Assembly: GCA_004009845.1 (NCBI GenBank)
Contig: RMBW01000021.1
Location: 248,001 to 312,000 of the forward strand
DNA: 64,000 nucleotides
Source: Davidsoniella eucalypti
Taxonomy: Eukaryota > Ascomycota > Sordariomycetes > Microascales > Ceratocystidaceae
Direction of reading: 5' to 3'
Every line of letters starts with the position of its first letter. The stretch's first letter is position 1. The notes below the pieces were generated by a model. That model made no database searches and was not told where the DNA came from. It saw only the letters and a program-made list of their open reading frames with translations. Shown here one piece after another: positions 24,993 to 38,077 of this stretch. The position numbers and the translations under genes were made by a program.

Positions 24993-27263
24993 TTAAATAA
25001 TCTCGAGATCCTTGGCAGCAGCAGAATTGATAAGTTTTTGATACTTTTCCATCTGTTCATGCTCTTCAGACACTTTATTTATTCTAGCAGCCAAAGCCGC
25101 AGCCGAAGGAGAGTTGGCATGAGCAGCAACGGCAGCAGCAGCAGTAGCCGTCGTGATGGAATTCTTAGAGCTCCAGAGAACACCACCGTTATCTGGTTTG
25201 TTGCGTACCGGAGTGTTGGCAGTAGACATGATATTTGCATTAGTTGTTCCTTGGAAAACCGGTGTGCCAGTACGTGACTCATCCAAAGCAATCATGGAAA
25301 CATCGTCGTCTCCGTCTTTATCGAGATTGCGCGGTGGCGTTGGGCGTGGAAGACGCATGGCAAGAAGAACATATTCAGCACGTGTCATGTTATCCATGAC
25401 ATCGTCCATATAACGTACGACTTCTTCTTCGGGCGCTACAACACGCGCCAGGCTTTCGAGATGACGACCAGTTTGCGTCATGAGCCTTATCGTGACGGGT
25501 TGATAGTAGTCCAAATCAGGGTCACCGCCATACTCCGAATAGCTTCCTTTGCGGACAATCAAAAACGAGGCAATGGTGTGTTGAGGGCCGCCGGGCTTGC
25601 CCTCAATAGGGTTGACGATGCTAAACTTGGGAAATAGATAACGGTCGCCATTCGTGCCTGCAAACTCAAATACAATGGCTGAGATATCTGGTGTAGTCTT
25701 CGCATTTGCTGGAAGCTTGGAACGCACAGAGGGTAACGGAGTAGAATGTTGTGACGCAGCAACGGGATGTGCTACAGGGAGGCTTGCAGGTACTATAGCG
25801 CGGGATTTCGCTAGTTGAACCTGCTTGAACAATTCGTCTAGTTTTGCCTTGAGTTCTTGTGGGTCTTGTGGTCTGGTATTATTACCCGTAGCAATGCGGT
25901 TGATGATTGCACGTGTTGTGTGTGGATTGTCTAGGGCGTCCTTGACTAGAGCTACCACGAGGGGATCACTGCCATTAGGAGGACGCAAATCAGCGGCCCT
26001 CTGTGTGGGATTGGACCGTAGAACAACACCGATAATGACGTTGACTTCGGTAGCAAAGTATTTAATAGAACGACCATCCGTGATCAAATTTTCTGCTGGT
26101 AGCGATGGTTTCTTATATAAGGCAGTTATTTTGTCGATGACTTGTTGGAAATGAGCTAACTCTGTCGGTATGGCCTTTCCCTCTGCCACCTTTTTCATGA
26201 TACTACGCAAATGATCATCGTTGCTTGCTCGTTCAGCCAAAGCTACTATTATGGGATCGGTGGGCTTATTAGCGGGAGACTGTTGCCCAACTTGAGCGGG
26301 TTGAGGAGGTGTAGGCTGTTGTACTGGCGGAGCAGCTGATCTTGGGCTGCCTTTTATTGTGTCTACATTTGCTGCCGAGCTAACCAAGGCGGCATTTGGA
26401 GCAGTGGCTGCGACGGATGATATAGTATGTGTTTTGAGAGGCTGCTCAAGCGACGCATCAGTTGTTAGTGTCGTAGCAGAAGCCAAAGCAACACCCGAGT
26501 TCCCCGCAGCTTGTGCTAGCCCAGATGCCGTAGGGGCTGGCGATGTCGGAACTAGAGCTGGTGATTGAGCAACAGCTGGTATTGGTGATGATATCGGTAT
26601 CGGCTTTGCAGGCATCGTTCCGTTCGGCGGTCCATATTGTAGTATTGGCCTAAATACAGTAGTGGGAGCTGCTGACGGTGCTGAATCTGCAGCAGCTGTA
26701 GACGATGGCTTTTGCGCACCCTTAGGATCCTTTACTCCAAACATTGTAGCCTCGAAGATATGTGGCTCGATAGATATTGTGACTTGGCCCAACTTGAACA
26801 TTGAATCTTTGGCGGGGTTCTTCGAATCCTCAGTCGCAACACCCTTCTTTTTGGTCGGCTTTGTCCAGTATTTTTGAAACAAGCCTTCTGCTATCCATTT
26901 GTTTCTCGATCGACCTAATGATTCCAAGGTAGCTCCGCTGAGATAACGTTAGTAAACAGTCAAGTAGTCGACATGGTAATTCCAGTAGTGCTGGGAGGCC
27001 ACTCACCTGTCACGGTCGCTCTGGTAGTCCTTCGACAAAGCATCGTCGGGCTGCGGCGTTTCGATAGTAGGCACAGGCTTCCCATTGTGTTGTACTGAAG
27101 TTGGCAACGGAGTCGAGGGTCTTTCGGAAGATAACGAGGTTGCGTTTGGAGTCGGAGTTGCACTAGCAGAGCGAGACGAGTCTTTGTCTGTGGTGGCTGT
27201 TCGTTTCTTAGAGGCTTGTTCGTTTCGCGCAGTTCGCGCGGGAAGTTTGCGTTTGCGTTCCAT
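24993..27263 (-). CDS. SWC3: SWR1-complex protein 3 (chromatin remodelling)
   Basis: Exons 27263-27007 and 26937-24993 on the minus strand give 733 aa; the junction makes DRDSGATLESLGRSRNKW. The N terminus is basic (MERKRKLPARTARNE), typical of Swc3. A structured segment RNKWIAEGLFQKYWTKP follows near residue 100. A long Pro/Ala/Ser-rich linker contains two helical repeats with PIIVALAERA and PLVVALVKDA. The conserved C-terminal region contains DRYLFPKFSIV, PDLDYYQPVTIRLM and EEVVRYMDDVMDNMTRAEYVLLAM. Family knowledge: Swc3 is a subunit of SWR1, which places histone H2A.Z in nucleosomes. Repeat-rich linkers differ greatly between species, so identity rests on the two ends. Confidence 0.85.
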
Positions 27264-30200
27264 ACTATAGGCGTGGCGAGGGCGGACGAGGCTTAGAAGA
27301 GAAGGTTGAACGTCGGTTTTATAGGGCACTGAATGCTATTGGCGTGGCAAGATGGAAGTATGATGAGACTTGCACTCGCAATGGATTCGAAGCTCGAGAC
27401 GGAGGAGAGTTTTTAGCACGAAACTTTTGAGGCTCACCTCCCCCAACTAAAGCACCATGCTTTGTAACAGCCGCAGACAACCAATGGGGTTGCTCAATTG
27501 ATTGAACCGTAGATATACTTTTAATTATAGACAGTAGAATGATGAAAAATCGAGATTGTAAGCTGTGGCGATGGAACAGTGATAATGAAGCTACTAGCTA
27601 TAGCTCTAAAGCAAAAAAAAATATATATACGAGAGTGGGTTGGGAGGAAGAGCACGGGCTGGCGAGAACACAAATAAGTCCCTGGTAGAAGGATGGTTAT
27701 AGTGCCGAAAATTAAGAGGCAGATAGTGTTAGAGAAAAGGTAGAAAAATATATATCTTGATATAAGTTGGCTTTGAAGACGTAAAGAAAAAAGCAATACT
27801 ATATAGAGCGAGTTGGAACTGCAGTCAGAACAATAGAGGCACGTTGTGAAGTGGAAACTAGATATTAAATCAAAGGAAGACACATTGGATATTCCTTATA
27901 TTGGAGTCTCAGTTCTTCTTTACTCCAGTCCAAAGTGATGCTTGTTTGTTTGTATGTATTTTCTTTTCTTTTTTCGCGCCGACTTCCACTGAAAAGAAAA
28001 GAGATAGGAAAATTGGGAGAAAATAGGACAAGAAAATTAATCATGGTCGTGTTTATGTAAGCATGCAGCCAATAGCGTGCCGTCGTGCTCCTGTAGTCCC
28101 CACAAATTTTGTGCACCACCGACCCACTATTTTGCCCACACTAGACGACGTTCGGTCTTCTTCTATCGAATAAACGATTATTTTTCTTTTCCTTAGCAAG
28201 CCCAACCAACGAGAACGAGAATGATGTTGGACAACAAACTAAGGAGCCGCTCACGCGCAAACAAAATCGGACGACGACTTGACGTGTATGGGAGGGATCT
28301 GATGGTTTTTTTTTCTGAGGAAAAAATCGCGACTGTGCCTTACGTAACTCTGTATCACCGCGAAGATGCAGGAAAACACACTTGCTTGTGATTGTTCATG
28401 AGCACACAAACTACGCGAAGTATTGCAGTCGGGTAACACGTTATATACGGTGAAGAACAATATGGTTAATAGCGCTCTTTTTTGCGTCGTATCATATAAT
28501 CTTTGGCTACAGATATGTATTGTTGTAGGCCAGAAATTAAGTTACTCTTGCTAACTAGACGTTGTGTCGTGGTTTGGAGCAAGAGACGTTGGAGCAAGCT
28601 CAAGGATGAATGATGGATCTTAGTCATCTAGCACAAGGGTTATTCGGGTCCAAGCTTTCGAGTCAATCAGAGAAATTTTGCCACACCAGGCAAAGCACGC
28701 GATGCAGACACTTCAGCAATATCTGGCTTGTTCAATCGATACGTCTTCATCGATCAAATAGTGGTTATAGCCTATGCTTTTTTCTTTCTTTTATCTGTCT
28801 TCATGCATTTGTATATTTCTACAGTCATGCTCCCAAAAGAGCTCGCCAAACTACAAGCGAGTAGGAATGATGTGTGATGAGAATGGTCTATCTCAAGTGG
28901 GCGGGTACTCAGTATATTTTGTATAGTCACGGGGCGTATCATGCAGTAGCGCATGTCAGATTATTGAAAAGAGGAGAGTAGGGGGAGAATGAGAGGTAGT
29001 CAAACCTTCTACCCAATACTGGACTTCGCGCAATGCGGCAGGCTTGATGCATTATGATCCTATGATAAGACTGTGATGAAGCTGACTATCATTCCGGATT
29101 TTACGATGCTAATTGCTAACGCGATTGATTAGTTTCATTGGCCGTGACGACTATGCACATTTAAAGTAATTGGCTAGCTGGGTTTCCTCCCCGCTCTTCA
29201 TATCATTGTTTATTCTAGCATATTTTCCATCACAAGTTGGTTGCCTGAACAATAGAAAGACAAGATTACTAGGCAAAACACATCATCTTCAGTGACTCTT
29301 TGTTTGACTTTTCTAGTAGTACATAACATTAATGTAAAGTAACACTAAGCTAATACTATTAATATCTGCAAGAGCAGACACACAGACACACAGACATGCA
29401 CTCAAACGAAAATACTGGCTATATGCTGTAACAACTGCAGCTAATATGCAGGCGCCATATATTAGCTATAGCAACGCGCGGGGATTGAGATTAAACTTCG
29501 GAGAGAAATGGAAAGTTCATCACCATGACCATGGCCATAATTGTATATGCAGCGATCACCTAACAACCTAAGTACATACAGAGCAAATAACTACAATCTA
29601 CCAGCGGCATTTTCCCCCCCTACGTATGCCTGGGCTAAAGACTCGAAAGGGAAGAATGAAGGGACACGTACATATACATACAGACATATATGAGCTCTTG
29701 GTCTCGATGCTAATGCAGGGACGCTCCAGTCGATGTTTCTGACACCAGGCCCAAGGCTGAACATTGTTGGAGGCGGTTTCAAAAAACAACTGAGTGTTGG
29801 CGAGCCTGGCCTTGGCTCAGTGTAAAAACAAGAAGCCGTTTTGTATTTGTAGGCTGCCCAGGCTTGATGGGTTTCATGTACCAGGGACTTCTAGCGGGCT
29901 CTAAGGCGTAAAGCACTCAGTACTGAGTGCTGTAATTGTACTGTGCATTGTTTAGCGGAGCTGACGGGTTCACGACCAAAATTCATTGTTGACATTATTA
30001 TTTTTATGGGCCCGCAATTCATAACTGCACTTTCTTGTTTTGGCGGGAGCCCAGCCGCCCTCCTGGTCAAAAATTGGAACAGGAATTTTCCCAAATTTTC
30101 TCTTCTACTCTCTTAATTTTCTTTTGCTATCATCGCAGTTGAGGTTGTTTTGCGCGACGAGAAATCGATCAGACTTTATCCACCACAAAACGCAGCCTGA

Positions 30201-30745
30201 TCTCATTATCACGTCGTCTGCCATCAACCCAGGCCTATTCTTGTCGACACTGTTTCCCTGCTAGTTCTTGCTGGTTCGTTGCGAGCCCTCCAGCTATCCT
30301 CTCTCATAAGCATACAGGCTCTATAGTCCTGCTTGCTTGCCCTTTCAACTTTTCTTTAATAGAAAAGCAACCCTTGCGCACCGCATCCGTGCATTTCGCA
30401 TCCCTCTGTTTTTTTTCTTCTGACTTGTTGGCTCTCCCTCTTCTTTCCCTAGTCATTTCTAGGTTCAATCGGCCGACGCGTGGTACTTATTTCTTCACAT
30501 TTTTTTTCTCTATCCAAATTGCCACAATCGTGTCTCTTCCTTTCGTTAACTTTGCTTCTTCGTACTTTTTTTTTTCTTCCTCTTCGTCCTTCTAGTTCTT
30601 CGTTTTTGGTCAATTCGCCCCAGTCTCTCATTTATCATCTGCTTATTCCATTACCTTAAAATACCTTCCGTCCTCTAGACGCGTCTCCAAAATACCCCTT
30701 CCCATCAACGAAGTCACATCACCACCGGCCGAATACATCGCGACA
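27264..30745. promoter_or_regulatory. 3.5-kb divergent intergenic region SWC3 / nucleoporin
   Basis: The largest internal gap, between two outward-facing genes. It is AT-rich from 27500 to 28000. A CAGACACA tandem is at 29375-29396. A strong CT-rich leader with T runs (about 30340-30610) precedes the nucleoporin ATG. Open frames are short and unconvincing. An unrecognised non-coding transcript could be hidden here, but nothing in the sequence shows one. Confidence 0.5.
29375..29396. repeat. CAGACACA short tandem repeat
   Basis: Two full 8-base units and a partial third in intergenic DNA. A simple microsatellite. Confidence 0.8.
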
Positions 30746-33700
30746 ATGGAATTCAGCAGCACTCCCCGGGCGCGCCCGGCGTTGAAGTTTGCCAACCGTG
30801 TTTACACATCTACTCCTCATAGCACTGGAAAACACTTCAGCACGCCTCAGGGCTCTACGCGCAAGGCTACTCGATTCGACGAGTCCAGCATTAGCCGCAG
30901 TGCAAGCACGAGCAATATCTTCCGTGCCTCAACATTGAATGCTGCCGCCACAAACACTACTTCGCGCTTCGAGCCATCGCTCCCTGCTAATACCATGAAG
31001 AAGTCGTTTACTACTCCTAACGTCTCTTCAATACCCGAGTCCAAGAGAGTATACCGCGACACAGTTGCCAAATTCACACCTCGTGGCCTTGCCTCACACT
31101 CCACCTCTAAGGACCTGTTTGATATGCGCATCCCATCCCCTCCCGAGGAGCTGAATGGCGAGGAGCTCGCAAAGCGCGTGCCCCGTGATCTGGAGCGTAG
31201 AGGAACCGTGTATGCAGATCAGTATCTGGGACATGTCGTGCCGCGATCATTTGACGACCTTCAGCGTCGCCAGTTCTTCTGTATCCTGGATCTTCGTCGT
31301 CTAAAATATGCCGCCAACGAAGTCTTTACCAAGAAGGACTGGAAGCTCAACATCATGAACTTCGCAAAGGAGTTTGAAAAAAGCCGCAGCCTTGTCTTGT
31401 TGAGATATGGGCTTTACCAGTTCCAGAACGTCAAGCCCTCCGACGATGTGCTGCGCCGCTGGAAGATCTCACATGGTCTTCCCGTCGACGAAGAAGAAAC
31501 CACGCCAGTCAAAAGCTCAACGAGCTCGAAGCGCAAGGCTGAAGATGATATCGGTCCCTCAGCCAAGTCATCGTCTGCCACTGTTAGCAACAGCAGCAAA
31601 CGTCGTGTTACCGAAGATGATGACGCCACATCCAAGCGCAAGTCTGATCCTGTCGAGGACCAGCCTCGTAAGATTCTGAAGCCATCGACGACCTCGGCTA
31701 ACGTCTCCACGACGCCTTCGGCAACTCGCACTTTTTTCGAGAAAATCGCAAACAACACTGCATCCAACCTCGACAGCGATGCTGCCTTGTCCATGAGCAC
31801 ATCTAGCTTGTTTGGATCTACCCCAGCGAAGCCTGCAGCAGCTAACCCCTTCAAGACTACCACTGCGGAAGTTTCCGACAAAGAAAGTAAGTAAATAACA
31901 CACCAAAATGTGTTTAATGACGCATATAAACTAGCACGGATTCCACAGTGATATCATCACTGCAGAAAATAAAGAATGTCTATTTACCCAAAACTTTATA
32001 AGAGATACTAACCGAAATTTCCGTACAGGCAAATCCAAGGATGAACCCATCAAGAAGACATGGACACCAGACACCCCAATCAAATTCGCTCCTGCCACTG
32101 CTTTGACTGCCAAGGAGACCGTGGCCCCGACTTCTACCTCAGGCCTCTTTGGCACGTCGACGCCTGCTATCGCATCTTCTGGAACATCTCTCTTTGCTAA
32201 GGATACTGCTACAACTACACCAACCAACAACCTATTTGGTGCCAAAGCATATGCTACCGACGTCAAGGAGGATGTCACCAAGGTTACTCCTACTGAAGAA
32301 TCAAAGACCACCACTCCTGCATCTTTGTTTGGCGCTGCTAAGACTACTGTTGAAGCTCCTAAGCCACTGTTTGGAAGCACGCCTAGTACCGCTCCTGCTT
32401 CGAACATTTTCGGGGCCAAGACAGATAGCTCTGCTCCTGCTGCCTCTTCATTGTTTGGTACGACCTCTCCGACACCGGCTACTGCAGACCCTGCCACATC
32501 GCTCTTCGGAAAGCCTGCCGAGACCAAATCTACTCCACCACCCTCCACATCTGCTCCATCGCTGTTTGGTAGCACTGCTCCCAAGCCATCGTTGACCGCA
32601 TCTGCCACAACGCCTAACCTGTTTCCTGGCATCGGTGCTTCGAAGCCAGCTGAGGCCACGGCGCCTGCTTCGCTTCCTGGTTCTGGTCTGTTCGGATCGC
32701 AGCCCTCTTCATTGCCTGCTAGTTCGTCGACACCTTCTTTGTTTGGTGCCGGTACGACCAGCGCGAAGCCTACAGAGCCGACTCCCCTATTTAGTGTTAA
32801 GCCCTCCGACAAGCCTGCGGAGCCCTCGACCTCTCTGTTTGGTGGCACGTCTACGGAGAAGCCTGCTGAAAAGACTACCTCCCTGCTTGGTAACGCCACT
32901 CCCGCCCCTGCTAGCACTGGTAGCTCTTTGTTTGGAAACAACTCTTCCACTACCTCAACTAGCAACCTCTTTGGCAACAGCAAACCCTCGCTTGCCCCCC
33001 CTGCCACGTTCAACTTCTCAGCGCCCTCTGCTAAGCCTGCTTCCGAGGCTAAACCACTCTTCGGTGGCAACCCCATTGAAGGAAGTCCCATGAAACAGGA
33101 TTCTCCCACAAAGCGCGCCTTGGCTAATGATGGCATGCAGCATGAAAGCCCATCTGTATCAAAGAAGCTTTTCGGAGTAACCAATGCTGGTCCTACGCCT
33201 ACGCCTCCCTCATTCTCCTTTGGTGGAAACTCCACCACACCTGCGCCTACCACCTCATTCAACTTTGGCGGATCACAAGCAACTAATGCGCCTATCAATT
33301 CTCAGCCTTCTAATGGCTCTGGCATGTTCGGCGCTGCTGCTCCTGCTTCCAGCTTCAACTTTGGTGGCACACCTAATGGCGGTGCCAACGCTGGTGCCAG
33401 CACCAGCTTCGGCAACCCATTCTCACAGGGAACAAATGGTACTACTCCGGCTCCTGTGCCGTCTTTTAGCTTTGGCAATACTGGAAATTCGGCAACTCCT
33501 ACTCCTAGCAGCTCGTTCCAGTTTGGCGGAAACGCCTCTCAGGATAGCAATGCAGGTGCTAGCAACATGTTTTCTTTCAATGCCTCTACCTCGACGACTA
33601 CAAACACTACTCGTGCCAATGGAGCATTGCCCCCGGGAAAGCGCCCAACGCTGGTTCCCAAGTCTCTAAGAGGTCGCTCCAACTCACCAGCTATTACGCA

Positions 33701-34487
33701 GGCCCTGCCAAACCCATTCGCCCCAGCGCCCGGCGCTGCTGCCTCATTTAGCTTTGGAAATAACGGCACCAGCACCACAAATGGCCAGTCCACGCCCTCC
33801 TTCCAGTTCGGAAATAGTAAGATGTTCGGCACCCAGTGACTACCGGAGTCGCTAACCTCGTCGGATCCAGGTACGCCTGCCGCTGCTACTACAAAAGATG
33901 ATGCCTTAAGCAGCGGTGTTAAAAAATCAGTCCTTTCCAAGGATGCTTCTGTTAGAGCAGAATCCATGCAAACTACCACTCAACCTCTATTTGGCTCTGC
34001 TACTGCTGCTGCTTCTCCTGCTGTTGTTCACACTGCCACCATTGGAACTACATCTACATCTGCTGCTCCGGCAGAAAATGATGATGCGGAAGCTCCCCTT
34101 GCTCAAATCAATTTGCTCGAAGGAGGTCCTGGCGAGGAAGACGAAGAGGTTGTTCACGAGGTTCGTGCTAAAATGTTACTTTTCGACAAGGACAACGCCA
34201 AGAGTCCTTGGTCCACCCAAGGTGTTGGCCCTCTGCGTATTCTTAAGCACAAGATGAAGGGAAGCGCCCGTATGTTATTACGTCGTGAACCTTCTGGTCA
34301 TGTTGCCTTTAACCGCTCTCTTCTAAGCAGCAGCAAGTATGAAGCAGTTGGAAAGAACGTCAAGTTGATCACAACCTCTGGCACTGGCACTGGGTTCGAG
34401 ACATGGATTGCGACTGTTAAGACATCTGATTCGGCCAAGGCATTGGCGGAAGCTCTGGAAAAGTACAAGGTGACGGTAAATAACTAA
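30746..34487 (+). CDS. FG nucleoporin with C-terminal Ran-binding domain (Nup2/Nup61/Nup50 type)
   Basis: Exons 30746-31886, 32029-33816 and 33871-34487 give 1181 aa; the last intron is 54 nt and its donor (A/GTAAGA) lies inside the open frame. Residues 157-246 form a conserved ordered block (DQYLGHVVPRSFDDLQRRQFF to RRWKISHGLP). Lys-rich patches (SKRKAEDD, SKRRVTEDD) look like nuclear signals. From about 400 to 970 come many SLFG, FNFGG and FSFG units separated by Ser/Thr/Pro/Ala. The C terminus (about 1060-1181) is a RanBP1-type domain with GEEDEEVVHEVRAKML, GPLRILKHK and MLLRREPSGHV. Family knowledge: such mobile basket nucleoporins bind Ran-GTP and importin-alpha and help release cargo and recycle importins. 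The exact yeast counterpart (Nup2 or Nup61) is my inference from the Ran-binding domain. Confidence 0.9.
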
Positions 34488-35767
34488 ACTTTTGACTTGA
34501 GTTGTCTCAAGTTTTCTCCAATGCTGTCATTCTTTAGTCTCATAGAGTTTGGGGTGGTTCTCGAAAACCCCAAGATTGTCTACTATCATAAGTAATGGGC
34601 AATGTTGAACGATCATACGCACGTATTTCTAGCGAACAAGAGGAGGGAAAAGGTATTCGAATATTTACGAATTAGCTATTGTTGCGTATCCAGGCTTTAT
34701 CCTTTTTATTCTTTTTCTTGGCGGTCTTATTGTACCTTTGTTCTTGCTTGGTTCATTGTTATTGCTTTGCTGGTGCGGTTTATTATTACTGCAATTTTTA
34801 TTTTATTTCTTTGTTTTTTTGTTATTCCCCCTTGGCCATCACATTGTTTATTATTATTTATTATTTTTTTCATCTTCCTTGTCCCTGTCATCACCACATC
34901 ACTATCGGCACTTGTCTTTTTTACTAGATTTTTCTGCTTGTTCCCGCCTCATATCACATGATACATATTTTTATTACACCCTTTTTTATTCTATTCACCT
35001 TTATTCTATTCTATTGCCTCCCTTGATCTAAGTTCATTTTATCTATTTACACGGCGGTTCTATATTCCCCATTGCACCGAACCTCTTTCCACCTTGTTAT
35101 CACTCAATCGTAACGTATTTCGTGCCTTATGTTAAAAATCATTATTGTTCTTGTTCCCCTAACTCGATGAATCTCTGCAGTGCAGTTGTTTCTTCGGAGC
35201 CTTAGTTAGGGCTCTTCTATCGAAGACTGTTGGCTATAGCTTACTTAGTGGGGCTTGATTTTTTGGCGATCGTTTAGTTTCCCGGCGATCGTATTTGTAC
35301 TTGGGATTCTGAAAATATACTTCTTTTACCTCCACTCTCAAGAATACCGGAATGTAGACTCATGCAATCTTTCGTGACCATGGCCATGTGCCGAGTAAAT
35401 GTGCTTTGATGGCCTGATGAGGCTGGCTCGCTTTGAAGCGGTCGGACTTGTATCATTTGTAACGCACTGTGTTTGACACTGTAGTAGAGCGAAAAAATAA
35501 GCTATACCGTGCTTTAGTAGCACTGTGTTGTGAGCTAGGTTGCTAGCAATATAGAACCTTTAGCTTAAAGCAGCTTGTTTGTTTCTTGTTTCAACTTCGT
35601 CGCTTCGAACGATAAGACACCAGATCACGAGTCCTATATTGCAGTTCGAGTTTTTCACTGGTAGAATCCGGCTGATGATCTTTGCTGAAAGTCTCTATAT
35701 ATCATGGCCAACTTGGGCTGAGCATCACCTAAGAGTATATTACTTACTTGATTGAATACCTGCAGAT
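34488..35767. other. Intergenic region, nucleoporin to RTC5
   Basis: T-rich 3' flank (34680-35030) giving hydrophobic open frames of no significance, then the RTC5 promoter. A motif AGGCGATCG-type pair TTTGGCGATCG and CCCGGCGATCG sits at 35262-35291. No coding frame is supported. Confidence 0.5.
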
Positions 35768-37777
35768 ATGGGCCAAGCTCAATCTACGGCGCCGCGCGCA
35801 CAAGGAACCCATGAAGAGCTTGTCCATGAGCTTGTAAGTCTCGATGTTCAATAGCATTGTATACAGCCTCACATGAGCTAGCTCTAACCATTGACACTTC
35901 ATTGACTGCTATAGGCTCATCGATTTGCCGACAAATGCTTCACGCCGCTTGAGATTTACGCCCTCAAAGACGTCTTCAAACAGCTAGCCGATACCGAGTC
36001 CTCGATGCGTTATGTGTCCGAAGATACCATCGCTCGCTTTCTCGAGATTCCCGACATACTAAGCGTGTCTGCTGTGCTGTTCCAGATGACATCATATCTC
36101 GGCGCATTTCCATTTCTTCAAGATGCGCCTGCGGTTATCGGGCTAGACCAACTTGTCATTGTGCTTGTGCTATTGACGGAACGGTACAAGAAGGTGCTGA
36201 CACACGGTGCGCAGAACCGCAACAAACTCATCTTCAAAAGCTTGGCCGTCTATGATCGACTGCTCGAGAAGAAGGAGGCCGATGGAGAAGCAGCAAAGAG
36301 AAACAAGACAAAGGTGGAAGAAGAACTATCTTCAGACCTATCGAAAAGTCGTGCGATTGGGTTCGCGGTGGATCGGCCGGGCCCAGAGGATGAGGAAGAT
36401 GTGGAAGATGAAGAAGACGATGGGCTTGTTCTGGCAGCCCTCAATGCGCTTGATATCAACGACGTCGTGAGAAAGGGCGACAAGCCGGACATTATTTCGG
36501 GATACAGCGCCATGATTCCTCCAGACAACTTCAAGAACCTTGTCATACTTTTGCTTCTAGTTGCACCACTTGAACCGCAAGAAAGCCTTTCACTTCACGC
36601 CACACAACTCTTCAGCAGCGAGAAGGGCCTAACAAATCTACGAAATACTGCCGATAGCATTGTGGCATCATTCCTTAATGTGGAACGATCGCCTGGAATT
36701 AAGGCAGCTCAATGGAACCGAGCATTGCCGACATGCTTCCCTTTTATTTTCCAGGGCCTTCATGCGCTGTTTGAACACTTCTTATTCTCCAGTAACATGG
36801 ATATGTCCAAGCCCCTCAAGCGATCAAATACTTCAAGCCAGCCGACGCTGGACGGTCCTAATCAGAAGTCCTCTATCTCCGATAACAAGAACTCCGCTAT
36901 ACCGGACAACGGGCATATCCAGCCGGTACTGCCATCGGAGCATGAAATCATGAAACTGAGTACCGTCTCTCAACTCTCATTCTTCTTGCCCGGTACATCG
37001 CTGTTCAGACGCTTACGCCCTCTCTATTCCGGTAACAACGATGGTTTCTCAATGGGTAGCTTTGAGACTAAAGTCTTTAATTGGCGTGCCCCAACAATTC
37101 TTCTAGTTAGAGGTACACGACTCTCGGACACTCCACAGTCCGTACAAGAGACGAATTTTGTTGCATCGATATCATCTCGCAAGTTCCCACCTGGAAGCAA
37201 AGGTGATCGGCTTACCTTTGGTATATACATAAGCACACCGTGGCGGCATACCCACCGGGAATGCCTTGGTGAGACGGACTCTGTTCTTTTCCAGTTGGAG
37301 CCTGTCCACGACGTATTCCCTGCGTCCACACTAAACAAAGACTATGTCACATTTACTAAAGCTCCTGGAGCCGTACGATCTCTCTCCTTTGGTACTCCAC
37401 ACCCGAAACCATCACAGAGTAGTCAATGGCGCAACGGACAACTACAATCCCTAGGGGCTGTTTCGCTACGCCTTGATTCCTCACTAGAATTTGGCGTGTT
37501 CCACCATGACTATACGAGCAGAGGTGGCGCTTTCCAGAACAGCGAGATCCGGCGCTTTGACTTCCAGGACCGGTTCGAGGTTGAGTCTTTGGAGGTTTGG
37601 GGTTGTGGAGGTGACGAAGAAGCAAAAGTCCAGGCAGAAAGATGGGCATGGGAGGGGAGAGAAGCTGAGGCTCGACGGAGAATCAATCTAGGCACGGGAG
37701 ATATCGAGGCAGATCGGGCTTTACTGGAAATGGCAGGCTTAATCGGAGCGAATAGAAGCGGTGGATCGATGGCCTAA
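35768..37777 (+). CDS. RTC5: TLD-domain protein Rtc5 (restriction of telomere capping protein 5)
   Basis: Exons 35768-35833 and 35915-37777 give 642 aa. Exon 1 is short and starts MGQAQS, an N-myristoylation signal; frame-only gene calling from a later Met would lose it. The N-terminal half contains HRFADKCFTPLEIYALKDVFKQLAD, an EF-hand-like start seen in Rtc5. The TLD domain spans about 380-602 (FNWRAPTILLVRG, FGIYIST, HDYTSRGG, FEVESLEVWGCGG), with a long insert around LPSEHEIMKL. The acidic stretch at about 173-193 (EDEEDVEDEEDD) is a linker. Family knowledge: Rtc5 is related to Oxr1 and binds the vacuolar V-ATPase, influencing its assembly; myristoylation places it at the vacuole membrane. 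The C-terminal Glu/Arg-rich tail is helical. Confidence 0.92.
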
Positions 37778-38077
37778 GCAATGAAAATCTTGCATTAAGC
37801 TGGTAGCCGAGTGAGAAGAGACGGAGAAGCGAAAGAATTGCATCACTACTTGTATAGGGAAGACAGCACACGGTGATATCACAAGTATCAGTATCTAAAA
37901 CGTGGACTCTGGGAGAAGAGACGGATATGGTTTCTAAACAGTTATGTGGAGTCTCTTATCACAACATGTCGTCATGGAGAATTAATGTACACGGAATCAA
38001 ACCACTGCTACGATCAACAAGCAACGATAGTCCCAAAACTAAACTATGAGACTGAAAAATGAATTTTTTTTTTTGAA

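Noticed and set aside
31931..33298. Minus-strand open frame of 455 codons across the nucleoporin gene
   Set aside because: It is antisense to the FG-repeat exon; repeat-rich codons (GCT/TCT/ACC) create a long mirror frame of Val/Gly/Ala/Pro. It also spans the real intron.
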